Below are positions 45,001-55,978 of a DNA stretch of 64,000 nucleotides, piece after piece. Source of the DNA: Alviniconcha marisindica. Taxonomy: Eukaryota > Mollusca > Gastropoda > Provannidae. A program made the translations under genes and the position numbers. Below the pieces are notes generated by a model. That model was not told the origin of the DNA and searched no databases. It was given only the letters and a program-made list of their open reading frames with translations. Each line of letters begins with the position of its first letter. Position 1 is the first letter of the stretch. The stretch is taken from NCBI GenBank assembly GCA_018857735.1, contig JABMCL010000145.1:1107501-1171500 (forward strand), read 5' to 3'.

Positions 45001-48000
45001 AATAAATTCAATTGCAAGTCCACATATGAGAAAAACAAACACCCAACACCCAGTTTATAATCATATAACATGTTTATAAATTATTTAATTTTTTTTACCA
45101 CTGAATAAACAAACAAACCTGTCTGCACACTTTCAGTCTCAGGGTGATCTCCAAATCTTTGTCCAAAGCCACCACGTCCCCGTGAAGGTTTGTCACCATG
45201 GCCATGACCTAGTCCACGGCCTTGACCTCTGAAGGTGTTGAAGCCACCACCACGACTTCTCCAGCTGTCTCCTCGACCTCTTGACGTGCCACCTCTACCT
45301 CTCCATGAGTCGCCTCGGCCCCTTGGTGTTTGAAACATAACCAAAAATAGAAACTTTTGTTTCCGTAATCTTATTTGCTGAACATATTAAAACATTATAA
45401 TCATCTTGCAAAATCCCTTCTTTTCTTTCACTAGCTTTACTTTTAATTCTCCTTTTCCCTTCACTTGTTGTTCTGTGTGAGTTTGTGTGCATGGAACAGG
45501 AGCTGATGACTTGTAGAGAAACCATAATTATTTAACAATTCAAAGACACTCTGGTTAACTCAGTCACTAAATGCAATAATCATTTTTACCTTTGACAACA
45601 CTGTTAACAGCTGCACAAACCTGTGCTTGTACATGTGCAGTTCACAAAGGTACTAGTCAGTATGCTGAACTGCTGTACACAAATTACAGAGAATATACAG
45701 GAAGTCTTGACTTTCAATTAAAAAAATTAAATACTACCATAAGATAGAACAGATCTAGGGAAATGTACTCACCAGTGCGACAAAGCACAAAGAAACAGCA
45801 ATACATGACAATAATTGTCTTCTCCTTTCCATAACAATTTTTGTTTCCTTCTGCTTTGTCACGTTGGTGAGTACATCTCCCTAGGTCTGTTCTATGTTGT
45901 CACAACCTCACTAGCAGCTGTTCACTGATTCGTTACCACCATAAGAAGCAAGAAGTGACCCAGATCTACAGCAACCTGGGGTTAAGTCAGTAGTCAGCAC
46001 ACAAGGACTGAGGGCAACCAGAAACTATGTTCCTCTTATTTTGTTTTGTTTCAGTTTACACAACAACTTGAATAAAAAATCTAATGTATTGATTTCCTAA
46101 TATGTTCACTAATGACGCATTGTGATAATCTAATTTTCATTTAACTGTGAACTCCAAACCAATTTAGCATTAGATCATGTATTTTGTAAGATAATAATTA
46201 TGTTCTTGTTAAGCCTTAAGGCCTTACAAAACCACCACCACCAACTCAAAATACTGTCATTCTGCCCTCAGCATTTTACAAAATCAGATTCTGAAGACAA
46301 CCATTTTCAACGTGCAGCTCAAACCATCATGCAGTTTACCAATAACTTACCTCCCTCGCCCTCTGTCTCGGAAGCCTCCGCGAGAGTCTCTGTGGTGCCA
46401 GGCGTCGCTCTGGTCCCCTCTCAACCATCTGTCATCCTCTTGCTGCTGCCACGGCTTGCCTTCCCTCCATCCTCCAGTCTTCTCCGGCACACCCAAAGAT
46501 GTTTTGTCGATCCAGTGACCGGACTTTTCTTCTGATGAAATGCCACTGTCATCCTCAGCTTCCTCTCCGCATATGAAGAATGGATCTTTGATGATGTTGG
46601 ATTCTGAAGGGAGCTTTGTCAGAACGGCGGTCCCATCAGAATCAGCGTTGCACTTGTTTCCTTTGTTTTTACCAGTTGATTTTTTGGGTTGCTGCTTCGG
46701 TGAAGAAATCTGTTTGTTGTGGTCTTCTGTTTCATTTTCATCACTAGTTTCTTCATCGTCGCATTCACGCTCATCACTATCCTCTTCTTCTACACTTTCA
46801 TCGCCATCACCATTTTCTTCTTCGCTTTCACTGGTGTCAGTGTTCTCTTCTACACTTTCATCACTATCACTGTTTTTCACTTCCTTGTTGTTTCTGTGAT
46901 CACAATTCTCTTTCTCATCACATTCATACTCATCACTAGCCTCTTCTTTTACACTTTCGCCATCGTCATTGTTTTCTTCTACACTTTCATCACCATCACT
47001 GTTTCTCACTTCTTCACCATTGCTATCATCACTATTCTCTTCTTCTGTACTTTCACTATTATCACTCTTCACATTTTCTTTGTTGCTTTTCTTTCTTCTG
47101 TTTTTACAGTTACCTGCTGATTTTGTTGGTGCCAAGAGTGATACAGAATTCCAGCCATTGTCATCACTAGCACTCAGACTCTCATCCTCTTGTAACACAC
47201 CTGTGTCACTATTGTCTTCACAGGGGTTATGTTTGCTGCTTGCTGAGGAGTCGTCTTCACTGGCATCACCTTCACCCTCACTTCCGCTGTCACTGCTGCT
47301 TCTCTCCTCTTCATCACTTCCAACAGCAGCATTTTCTCTTCCACGCCGATCCCTCTCATCATCACCACCATCACAAACCTTGGCTGACTCCTCAACTACA
47401 TCTCCATCATCATCATCATCATCATCACCACTCTCTGACTGCTCATGTTGCTCTGTTTTTTCTACCTTTTCTGTGTCTCGGTCTGATCCAAGAGATCTTT
47501 TCACCCCAGCCTTGCCTTGATTAAGTAATGCCGAAGCATCAGGCAAGAACTTGCTCCCTTTCTTTGCTGCTCTCAGCTTCTGCTTTTTGGTCTTGAAACG
47601 CCTGCCTGTCTGTTTGAAGTGAAGGTAGGCGGCCAGCTCCTGCCAATCAGGATGCTCCTGGCGGAAAGCCTTGACCTTGGCTGCTAGAGCTTTATGTTCT
47701 GAGAGTCGGGCCAGACTCCGTGTTTCAACGCTCGATGAGGGCTGAAGATGACAAAATCAGATAGCAGTCAGCTCTTGGATTTTAACATCCCATCAACCAC
47801 ATAGGGTCATCTCAGGGCAAACTGGACAGCAAGTATACCGTTAGGTAAAGCAGAACAGAAAACAGAAACTACACCGGATTAACAATGTGATGCTAGAAAG
47901 GAAACAGGTTACAAATGTTTTAAGGTAACATACATGTGTATTGTTATAATTACATGTACAACCAAACTGTGTTTCGCTAAGTTTATTGAGTAGTTTCAAA

Positions 48001-48736
48001 ATGCTGGCAGAGATTAAGCCATGTTCAAAAACTTTGCAACAGACCAGTGGATATCACACATTTTAACCAGCAAATAACGTGTCAGCTAAAGGGACCTTGA
48101 AATAACCACAATATCAAGGTCAGCACACTCACAAGTTTATGTGGGTAATAATAATATACTAATAATCTACTCACAATTGGTCAGTGTTGTATGAATGATA
48201 CACCAAAATTAATGGCAAGGTTTAAAGTTCTGAAATGAACAACAGCTAATAACAGTGATATAATAAAAGATATTGTTAAACTGACTTACATTGTTAAAAA
48301 AGGGGGCCACCAGCTTTAGCTTTCTGTTGTTCTCTCATAGTCATAGTTTCATTTCATCATGCTTCATAGTCATACAGTCATACTCATAGCCATGGAGAGA
48401 GAAAAGTAAATATAATAATAATCATATTCAGTTCCTCAAATTCACCATAAACTATGCAAGCAAACAGTAAAAATCAAAGTGTGAAAGATTTAGGAATTCT
48501 GCTTTATTAATAATAATACAGCACCAACTACCTGTGAAAATGCCATTTCTGTACAATTTATTATGGTCTGAAGGATGAACACAGAGACAGAGAGAGAACT
48601 CAAACTTGAAAACTTTATTTTACAAGAATTGTAGTTTAGGTTCAGTCAAAAACCTGTCTAACAACTGGTCCTTGCTAAGCTACTGATGAGTAGATATAAA
48701 ATTACAGGCATTATTTATATATATATTAGAGGCATG

Positions 48737-48779
<43 letters not shown>

Positions 48780-49129
48780 CGATTGCCCAAGGTACTATGA
48801 AGACTACAACTAGTACAAGTTATACAAGCACAACTTATAGTTAATATAAGTATAGCATTACAATACATCATGACACAGACTTTTGAGTCCAGGACAAAGC
48901 ACAGGGACTATCACAGCTAAAATATTAAATAATCTTTGTAGTAAAAGTACTAAAACTCACACTCACACACACACACAGGCTGACCCCTGTCCCAACTCCA
49001 TTACTGTCTCACCTGCTTACAAACTTCTGCAAAACTGGTTTTATTTGCCAGGGCAAACTTTGAGACCTTGTCTGCATTCACTTCCTGGAAATTTTGAAAA
49101 GGGGGACCGTCAGCAGGTAAAAAAGAAGA

Positions 49130-49192
<63 letters not shown>

Positions 49193-49365
49193 TCAGAAAA
49201 ATCACATAATATCTACCTGAAATTTAGAAGATAAACTAGCAAACAAGTTCAAGCAAAACAACAAAGCATAACATTCATTTGCAGTTTTATTTTTAATGCT
49301 TTTGCACTGGAGCTCATGGCAGAACTGAGAATGAGACCAAACTCTCAGAATAAGTATTATTATAG

Positions 49366-49443
<78 letters not shown>

Positions 49444-52400
49444 GTATATAACATATAATTAATATAATACTAAACTAGCTCTCCTCTGGTCCACCCTCAC
49501 TTCATTTCATCATCAAGAAATTCACCATGAACTACAAACATGGCAATTAGAATTCATATTTAATGTACTCCCTTGTAAACTTTTGGGTGCTATGATTAGA
49601 AACAGCAAGCCTTGAGTGTCTTACTCTCTAAAACTAAAAGGCCAACAACACTTTCTCTTCCCTGTAAACCAGAAATGTTGAACCTGGAGTTGGAGTCCAA
49701 CTTTATTTGGAGCCACCCTTTACAGTGAATATTTCATCCAGTAGCCTCTGTGCTTTTCTAACCCTGAGTGCTATGATCAGAAACAGCAAGCCCTGAGTAT
49801 TTTACTATGTAAAAGACTGATAACACTTTCTCTTCCTTGTAATTATACACAAGAAATGTTGAACCTGGGGTTGGACTCCAACGTTAATCAGAGCAACCCA
49901 GCAATGACTTGTGTAAACCCCTTCAGCTCATTACTGGGTATCTCAGCTGCAACTCAGGATGGTGAGTCAACCCACAGCAGCTGCAAGAGCAGCACAAAGT
50001 ACTGTGCCCTGATCCTCGGTATGTTCGCCCCGATATAACCGTAATGGTTGACTGGGCATAAAACGCCAAGTTACTTACTCCTTGGTAATGGTATGTTCAG
50101 TGCACACACACAGAGGCTTGTGTTCATCTCTTGCCATCATTATCTACTTGGGTCAGTCTGCAAGGGCACTCTGTAAAACTAAACGGTTTGTTCAAATGCT
50201 TCAGAGGAACCTTATTTGGTCTGCTTCAAGTAAAGTTACAGTTTTAAACCTCCCCAGCTGACTCCACTTACCTTTATAGTGAATATTTCTTCCAGTAGCC
50301 TCTGTGCTCTTCTCAGATTTTTAACTTTCTGGTCCTCTGTACCCCTGTCACAGAAAACAAAAAACAAAGACAGATGATAAGATTTTTGGATTTTTTATTA
50401 TGAGGCATAATTATTATACAATATATTATATTCATAATATTGTATTTGTTGTATACCAGTTTATTTGAGCACAGTAACACTATCTGGTACAGCAACAAAC
50501 CAGAACCATCCCGTACTCGTCTTAGTTTTCATAAATAAAACTATGCTGCAGGAGAGATTATTTTACCATCTGTCCAGCTAATTCATAACATTTATAGAAA
50601 GTTCTAGAACTTAGAAGGGTGCAAGAAGGGGAGAAAAGATACAGAAAGTCAGGGCAGAGGAAACTCAAACTCAAACACTTCATTTTACAAGGATCGTAGT
50701 TTAGCTTCAGTCAAAACCTTTCTAACAACTAGTCCTTGCTAAGCTACTGATGAGTAAAATTAAAAATTACATGATTTACACAATTACAGGTATCATTTAT
50801 ACATGTATAGGCATGACTGAGTGAGTGAAATCTTATAATACATAAAGCAGGGGGGGGGGGGGGAAGCAAGGGACCCTTTTTCAGTTTCAAGCTCAACATG
50901 TTGTGCAGAATAACAATAACAATATACTTTATTAATCCCAGTGGGATCATCAGTATTCAGTGTCATCAGTATTCAGTGTTTAGTATCATCAGTATTCAGT
51001 GTTTAGTATCATCAGTATTCAGTGCTTTAGTATCATCAGTATTCAGTATTTAGTATCATCAGTATTCATCATCAGTATTTAATTTAGTATCATCAGTATT
51101 CAGTGCTAGTCTTGCATTTATGTGCACAGCAAACATTAAGATTGCTGTGCATATTAAATCTCCCATGTCCATCTTTTTTCTTTAAATTATTAAAAATAAA
51201 ACAAAACAAAGACTAAAAAAAGGCCTAACCTGGGGCCAATGGCATGGAAACACACACATTATTGATATCATTGTAACACAAAACAGATGACTAGCAGAAT
51301 AATCAGAATGATAATTCAGTAGTATATAATATGGAAAATAAAATGGCCTGCAATTCTGGGGCATTTTCTCTACTTCAAAAAAGTTGCATCCTCCTGATCC
51401 CCTGATGGGGTGGACAAACATCAGTCATCACACTCTCTCCTTTGCTAAATGTTTAGACGAATGGATGCTGTATAGGTGGCATTATTCAGGGGCACTGGTA
51501 CATTAGTGGTATCACTATCAGTGTACAACTACAAGTACAAGTTAACCACACCATATAAGTTATAACACCGTAGAACACAGACACACACAAAGACAGTTTA
51601 GAAAATATCCATCCTGCAAGTGTGTGTCACAAAACTCACATGCACCCGCAAGATGGATATTTTCTAAACTTTCTTTGTATTTTTACCTACACTGGCTACA
51701 GCCTCCAGTCTTTTAGCTATAACTTCAGCATCTGTTTTATATAATCAAGGAGAGGGTGCAATACTTGTCTTCCCATCAGGGGATCAGGAGGGTGCAACTC
51801 TGTTGCTGTCAGAAATTGCATCCCATTTTATTTCCAAAGAATGAAAGATCATCTATTGTGACCACTCTTACTCTACTCTTACTCTTAGAGTCTTAATCAG
51901 TTACTGTTTTAACCTTAATCAATAAATCATGTTAACGGAAGAAAAATACAGAGAGAGATAGTGCAGACAGAGAGGCAGAGAGAGAAAGATTAAGATGACA
52001 TTACTTTTTTGCCTTCAGCTTTTGAATTGTTCGTGAAAGCTTGTGGATGATCTGAACCTTAGCAGCTTTGACGCTGCTCCTCATGTTGACCACCTGTAGA
52101 GCAAAGGCAGATTGAGTACATTTTGCTTTACGTCCACAGAAGCGAGGTGGCTTATTAGGGATGGGGACAGGGGGGGGGGAAGGGGACAAAAGAGTGAAGG
52201 CTCGACCGCGGATACTGCCCCAAAAAAACAGGAGAGACTGTGGACCACCGCCAGAACAATGGAAGTGTTAAGGCGGTGTCCCCTTGCCATTGCCCAGCAA
52301 CTAGTGCACTACGCAATTGCTGTTTCAACTGCCGTGCTTGGGCAGAGTCACAAGGACAGTGTCCATTGCACTGCTGTTGAGGAACAACTCAAAGCAGATC

Positions 52401-53945
52401 AGCACTATTGACTATTTTAGTATTTACTATCAATTGGTATTACTATTACCATGAAATTTGTTTTTAAATTTTAATTAAAACCTATCTGCATGTTCTCTTC
52501 AAACTGTAAGTTACTGTTAATGTTATTGTTTACATTATAACAATAACATGTTGGTGCTCCTCTTTCTTTTTTGTTGTTGTTGCTCAGGTCCTTAGTGCCT
52601 CGCTGACTAAGTGGCATCCTCAAGATTTAAGTACCTTCCCAACAACTATCTGAGTCTGAGTGACACACAGTCTGACATCATGTTTGTTTCAGATCCTGTA
52701 GAGCTGTGAGTGTCAAACTCAAAGCAAAGTTATCTGGCACATAAGTTCTATAACTATAAGTATAACTAGTATTGTAAGGTCCTACAGTCTCCTACAAAGG
52801 TCCTGCAAAGTTCTGCATGTCAGGCAAACTTCTTCTGTCAACTCTTCAAAACTGCTCTGAAAACTTGAACACACACACACCGATTTTGCAGCGACTCCCC
52901 AGAGTGACGCAGTGCGCATATATATGTGCACATGATTTTCAGCGTCATGGCAACGCTTTCGGTATGACAGAAAATGCTTGTTTTCGTGCATTTATAACCC
53001 TCAGATCACAATGTCACCTACATCATTGTTCTCAGCGAACTTTAACAGAAATTGTGTCAAAAATCACCCCCAACCTTGGACTTGTCCGTTAATGGGTGGT
53101 GGCTGCCAATGCCCAATTACTGAATTAGCCAATATCCAAGAAGAGCTAAAAAGTAAGATTTCCTTTTCTTTCTTTCTTCTTTCCTTTTTAAATGAAAGAA
53201 GTTGCTTGCCGACTGCCGACAGAGAGAAGTACTGTATTCAGAGTCATTGCATGAAATTTAAAGTGTATCAGACTATCACTATCACTAGTATCACTATCAC
53301 AGTATCAGTATCCCAGACTATTACAGTATTAGTATTACTGTCCATGCTGCAATAGACAATAGTCTCTGATTCAGTATCACTGATACGATAGTGATAGTAC
53401 TGATACAGTGATACTGATAGCATTCGCACGTGACATGTAAAGTGCACACAATACATCATTTGCTATTTTGTATAACATAATCTTTAACATACGTCATGAT
53501 ACTTGATAATGATAGTGTGTAGTCAGTAGAAACTAGAATGCCATGTCGTGTACTTTGTACGGTACGATGCTTGCAAGCTGCACCCAGATGGCTTGTATTG
53601 GCGCAGCTGCGACTTAGAATATTGCAAATTCTACAGAAAAAGAAAGAAGAAAAATCTGACAGTGACACCGTCCATGCCCCCCCCCCCCCCCTTTTTTTTT
53701 TCTTTTCCTTTTCTTTCCATTTCATTATGAGTCAACACATCGCACTTTGCAGTCACTGAGAATGTTGTCCCCCCCGCACCAAGCCCCCTCCCCCCCCCTC
53801 CCCCGGCTTCTTTTTGAAAACTTCACACCGTAAAGTAAAAACATTCAGTTCTCACCGTATTATTTAAAGCAACGAGATCGGTTGACGCTTCTTTGGCATT
53901 GTCAATGCTTCTTATTTCCTCCAGTGTTGTCGTGTTCTCATCCAT
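41906..53945 (-). CDS. SRFBP1: SRFBP1 / BUD22-family protein, complete, eight exons
   Basis: The joined exons give about 726 residues in one frame with GT-AG, phase-consistent junctions. Residues about 31-180 match the N-terminal helical region of SRFBP1/BUD22 (VVNMRSSVKAAKVQIIHKLS; GTEDQKVKNLRRAQRLLEE), and the C terminus carries the family signature HPSWEA...KRIKFDD. BUD22 works in 40S ribosome biogenesis in yeast, and vertebrate SRFBP1 (p49/STRAP) binds serum response factor; both are family knowledge. Between them lies a very acidic Ser/Asp/Glu tract (about 190-450) and an Arg-Gly-rich region (about 560-665). Vertebrate SRFBP1, about 430 residues, is shorter, and I do not recall an RGG region in it. 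It is head to head with CSK. Confidence 0.93.
42330..42967 (-). repeat. About 70-bp array carrying the SRFBP1 exon 7 donor, about nine units
   Basis: Plus-strand unit ACACCTGTCTGTCTAGCCAC plus ATAGCAGTGCTACCCAAAGC plus TAAACTTCACTGCATAGCAA. On the gene strand each unit contains CAG/GTGTGNTTTAGTGATTG, the real exon 7 donor plus the start of the intron. Confidence 0.85.
42968..43093 (-). CDS. SRFBP1: SRFBP1 exon 7
   Basis: 126 bp, phase 1 both sides. DWKKKKAAKEWNISHQSQEV then GRGGFGARGGGQSEM. Its donor CAG/GTGTG is copied in the adjoining array. Confidence 0.85.
43690..44335. mobile_element. TIR element rich in GTTCG/CGAAC palindromes
   Basis: Perfect 14-bp inverted repeats GAATGTTTGTTCAC (43,739-43,752) and GTGAACAAACATTC (44,300-44,313), with several near-palindromes (TTCGCGAA, GTTCGTCGAAC, GTTCGGCGAAC, GTTCGGTGAAC) clustered near both ends. 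No transposase frame. Exact outer borders are uncertain. Confidence 0.6.
45119..45321 (-). CDS. SRFBP1: SRFBP1 exon 6, RGG region
   Basis: 203 bp, phase 2 in, phase 1 out, acceptor CCAAG. Nearly all Arg/Gly with two GRGDSWR motifs (RGRGDSWRGRGGTSRGRGDS), then GFNTFRGQGRGLGHGHGDK. Typical of RNA- or RGG-binding proteins. Confidence 0.88.
45738..45903. mobile_element. Hairpin element with roughly 55-bp arms in an SRFBP1 intron
   Basis: Left arm ATAGAACAGATCTAGGGAAA then TGTACTCACCAGTGCGACAA; right arm inverted (TTGTCACGTTGGTGAGTACA, then CTAGGTCTGTTCTAT). The loop is about 55 bp. Direct 8-mers ACCATAAG lie at 45,736-45,743 and 45,938-45,945. Confidence 0.7.
46351..47741 (-). CDS. SRFBP1: SRFBP1 exon 5, acidic low-complexity exon
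   Basis: 1,391 bp, phase 0 in, phase 2 out. Opens with the conserved ETRSLARLSEHKALAAKVKA, then a basic stretch (TKKQKLRAAKK), then about 250 residues dominated by Asp, Glu, Ser and Asn with internal repeats such as SDESVEEN and DGDESVEE. It closes with a Trp/Arg/Gly segment leading into GGFRDRGRGR. Confidence 0.93.
48598..48776. repeat. Dispersed GA-tailed repeat, copy
   Basis: Contains ACTTTATTTTACAAGAATTG and TCAGTCAAAAACCTGTCTAA and ends in a GA tract (48,738-48,777), as at 31.8-32.1 kb. Confidence 0.78.
49013..49084 (-). CDS. SRFBP1: SRFBP1 exon 4
   Basis: 72 bp, phase 0 both sides. EVNADKVSKFALANKTSFAE matches the ELKPDIVTKSALGDDINFEK segment. Confidence 0.92.
49131..49440. repeat. 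(CA)n and (AT)n microsatellites
   Basis: CA tract at 49,131-49,190 and an AT tract of about 70 bp at 49,368-49,440. Between 49,450 and 50,270 there is AT-rich intron with a SINE tail (ACCGTAATGGTTGACTGGGC, ACTT repeats) at 50,035-50,083. Confidence 0.92.
50272..50344 (-). CDS. SRFBP1: SRFBP1 exon 3
   Basis: 73 bp, phase 2 in, phase 0 out. KGTEDQKVKNLRRAQRLLEE matches KKGTEDALLKNQRRAQRLLEE. Confidence 0.94.
50655..51115. repeat. GA-tailed dispersed repeat copy, then a CATCAGTATTCAGTG array
   Basis: The dispersed repeat block (ACTTCATTTTACAAGGATCG, GTCCTTGCTAAGCTACTGAT) spans about 50,680-50,755. A poly-G tract lies at 50,851-50,862. A 20-24-bp unit (CATCAGTATTCAGTGTTTAG) repeats about seven times at 50,948-51,115. 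Confidence 0.8.
51381..51799. mobile_element. Nested inverted-repeat (foldback) element
   Basis: Outer arms: GTTGCATCCTCCTGATCCCC at about 51,383 and its inverse near 51,780-51,797 (28 bp, one mismatch). Inner arms: AGTTTAGAAAATATCCATC (51,595-51,613) and its exact inverse at 51,652-51,670. No coding capacity. It lies in SRFBP1 intron 2. Confidence 0.65.
52005..52093 (-). CDS. SRFBP1: SRFBP1 exon 2
   Basis: Phase 0 in, phase 2 out. VVNMRSSVKAAKVQIIHKLS followed by RTIQKLKAKK matches [20 protein letters not shown] of vertebrate SRFBP1. Confidence 0.93.
53856..53945 (-). CDS. SRFBP1: SRFBP1 exon 1 (start codon)
   Basis: Begins at the ATG in CAAGATGG (A at -3, G at +4) and encodes MDENTTTLEEIRSIDNAKEA then STDLVALNNT to donor ACG/GTGAGA, phase 0. 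Confidence 0.9.
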
Positions 53946-54260
53946 CTTGAACCATGTGCTGCCGCAAAGCAATTTTTCTGTTATGTCGTAAGTGAAAGAA
54001 CTAGGTCAAATTATAATATTAATCTTTTTATGTTAAAAGCAAATATATAAGTAACAAAACTAGCATAATTTATATTATAAAATAAAAAATGGATATTACG
54101 ACATTAAAAATATGCTCCGAAAAAATCCGGAAAAGGCCGATTGTATCCGATTCAGAACTTCCTCTCGAAGAGGGCGCTATCATCAAAGCATGGAACACAG
54201 AATTGGCTTCCTGCTAGATTGCTGAGAAGAGAGGTTTGATGATCGAAGTTGCTTTTTCCA
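53946..54260. promoter_or_regulatory. Head-to-head promoter region of SRFBP1 and CSK
   Basis: SRFBP1 starts at 53,945 on the minus strand, and CSK is on the plus strand to the right. An AGAGGGCGCT motif at 54,169-54,178 is identical to one beside the CCP1 first exon (40,111-40,120), with a related AGAGGGCGTA at 54,640. The true CSK transcription start is not visible, so a shared promoter is inference from orientation. Confidence 0.4.
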
Positions 54261-55797
54261 TTACTCTAGCTGTAACTTGCTGTGTTTGTCACTCTTCTTA
54301 GTCATCACTTTGTCCTCACCGCTGCTCTCAGATTTCCGGTGTGCTCCATTTTGTGCTGTCAAATGTACAGCTCCTAGTACATGAGTCAAGTTGAGCGGAA
54401 GCTTGTCAGTTTGTTCTCGAGAGTCAGTTTCTGTTCGGTGGAGATGTTCGTTGTTTGGCCTTGCCCGCTTCTTTTAACAGTTCGTTTACACTTTGTTTGA
54501 TAATAATGTTCATGCTTTCCGCTTGAGTAATGATAGATGTTTGTGTGCTCATTGATGTTTTTATATAATTTTAGAAACAACTGCAGTTTGCCAAATGTTT
54601 CGATTTTCCAACTTCGCCACTTCGGCCATAAACTGATAAAGAGGGCGTAGGCATTCCCAACATCTTTTTCGCTGTGCTAAGGCTTTCTTTGATAAGTTCC
54701 TCACTTATGGATATTTTTACAACAAGGAAGTTTGCACAGCAGGAAGGCGTTTGCGCTTGATGATTCAGTGTTGCGCTTGAGAGCATCACTTCCCCATTTC
54801 AAGCTTTTAACTAAGTCAGTAACTGAGTAAGTGTTTATTCATCCAGGACCATGAGGGACTGTCGTAAAGTGCCCCTGAGACAGAGCAGTATCAGTGCCGT
54901 GTTTGTTTTCTAAATGTTTTAACTGAACTATTTATTGTGTTCAGCATGAAAGGTGTGTTCATTTCATATCATCATGTATGTTTGCTTATAGTTATTGACA
55001 CTGGCATGATGAAGTTTGTGACTATGAGAGAGTATGACTATGTATTTCAAAAAGGAAAGTTTTATCCTTCACACTCCCAGGCTAAACTTCTTTTGTGCTT
55101 GAACTGAGCAGGTTAGAAAAACATGATCCGCAGTAAAAGTTTTGGGGTTGGATGTGCTCTTGATTTTATATGGATTTATAATAAGGTGACTTTTTTGGAT
55201 ACCATCTCTAAACTAGTAAAAGTAACATTGTAACAAGAATGTTTCATTAACTCATTACTCATACTGCGTTGCACACTGTAAAATTAGTATAAAAACACAC
55301 TTGAAATATAAGTTTTTGTATCACTACCAATGTATATTGATTATTATATGGTTTCACTTCAGTCAAAATGTGGTCTTTCTTTACATGCTAATTAGTCATG
55401 CTGTACTTCCACAGTACATTGGATGTGACCAGGGGCCACACAGACATTAAATGATTTATGTCACCTCATTGCAGACCACTTAATTTATCAGTATTTTACA
55501 GCTTTATATGGTTATAGACCATTGTCACAGCAGACCTCTGTCACACTTTTATCTCATTATATTTGTACACCAGTATCACAGTTTATATGGTCTGTAGACC
55601 TGTGCAAGAAACACATATTTTGTCTTCTCCAGATATTTACACTGTATCAGTGTCTGTCTAGGAACACGACAATATATATTCTGCTTGCAGTGCTTCATCA
55701 TTGTGTACTATTGTATTAGTATTGTTAGTATGTTATTGTTACTATTGAATAAAAACAGGTTTGCTGACCATAACTGGCTCATCCTTCTGCTGACAGG
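54261..55797. other. Presumed CSK 5' leader or first intron, no feature recognised
   Basis: AT-rich sequence without convincing coding exons. One donor-like ACTGA/GTAAGT occurs near 54,826. Confidence 0.4.
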
Positions 55798-55978
55798 GTG
55801 AATGAATGCTGAGACTGATACAGCAAGACCCCAACCTTTTAAGTCGAACGGACAGAAGCACAGAAGGGGAGGGCTGGTGTGGGGAAGCAGTTGCAGTTGA
55901 TCACCACTCTGTGCCGACGGCCAGAAGGCCAAGAGTTCACCGCAGTAGCTTTGCTCTGTGAAGATGCCAATGGAGCCA
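55798..55978 (+). CDS. CSK: Candidate first coding exon of CSK (encodes MPMEP or MEP)
   Basis: After a plausible acceptor (TCTGCTGACAG, 55,797) a stretch runs to ATGCCAATGGAGCCA / GTAAGT at 55,979. The ATG at 55,964 (or 55,970) gives phase 0 at the donor, which fits the next exon: MEP joined to [11 protein letters not shown] places Trp seven residues after Met, as in vertebrate CSK. Weakness: upstream ATGs open unrelated short frames, and the same unit is repeated four more times to 56,905. Confidence 0.35.

Noticed and set aside
46540..47524. Long plus-strand frames rich in Ser, Phe and Leu
   Set aside because: Antisense shadow of the acidic SRFBP1 exon 5.
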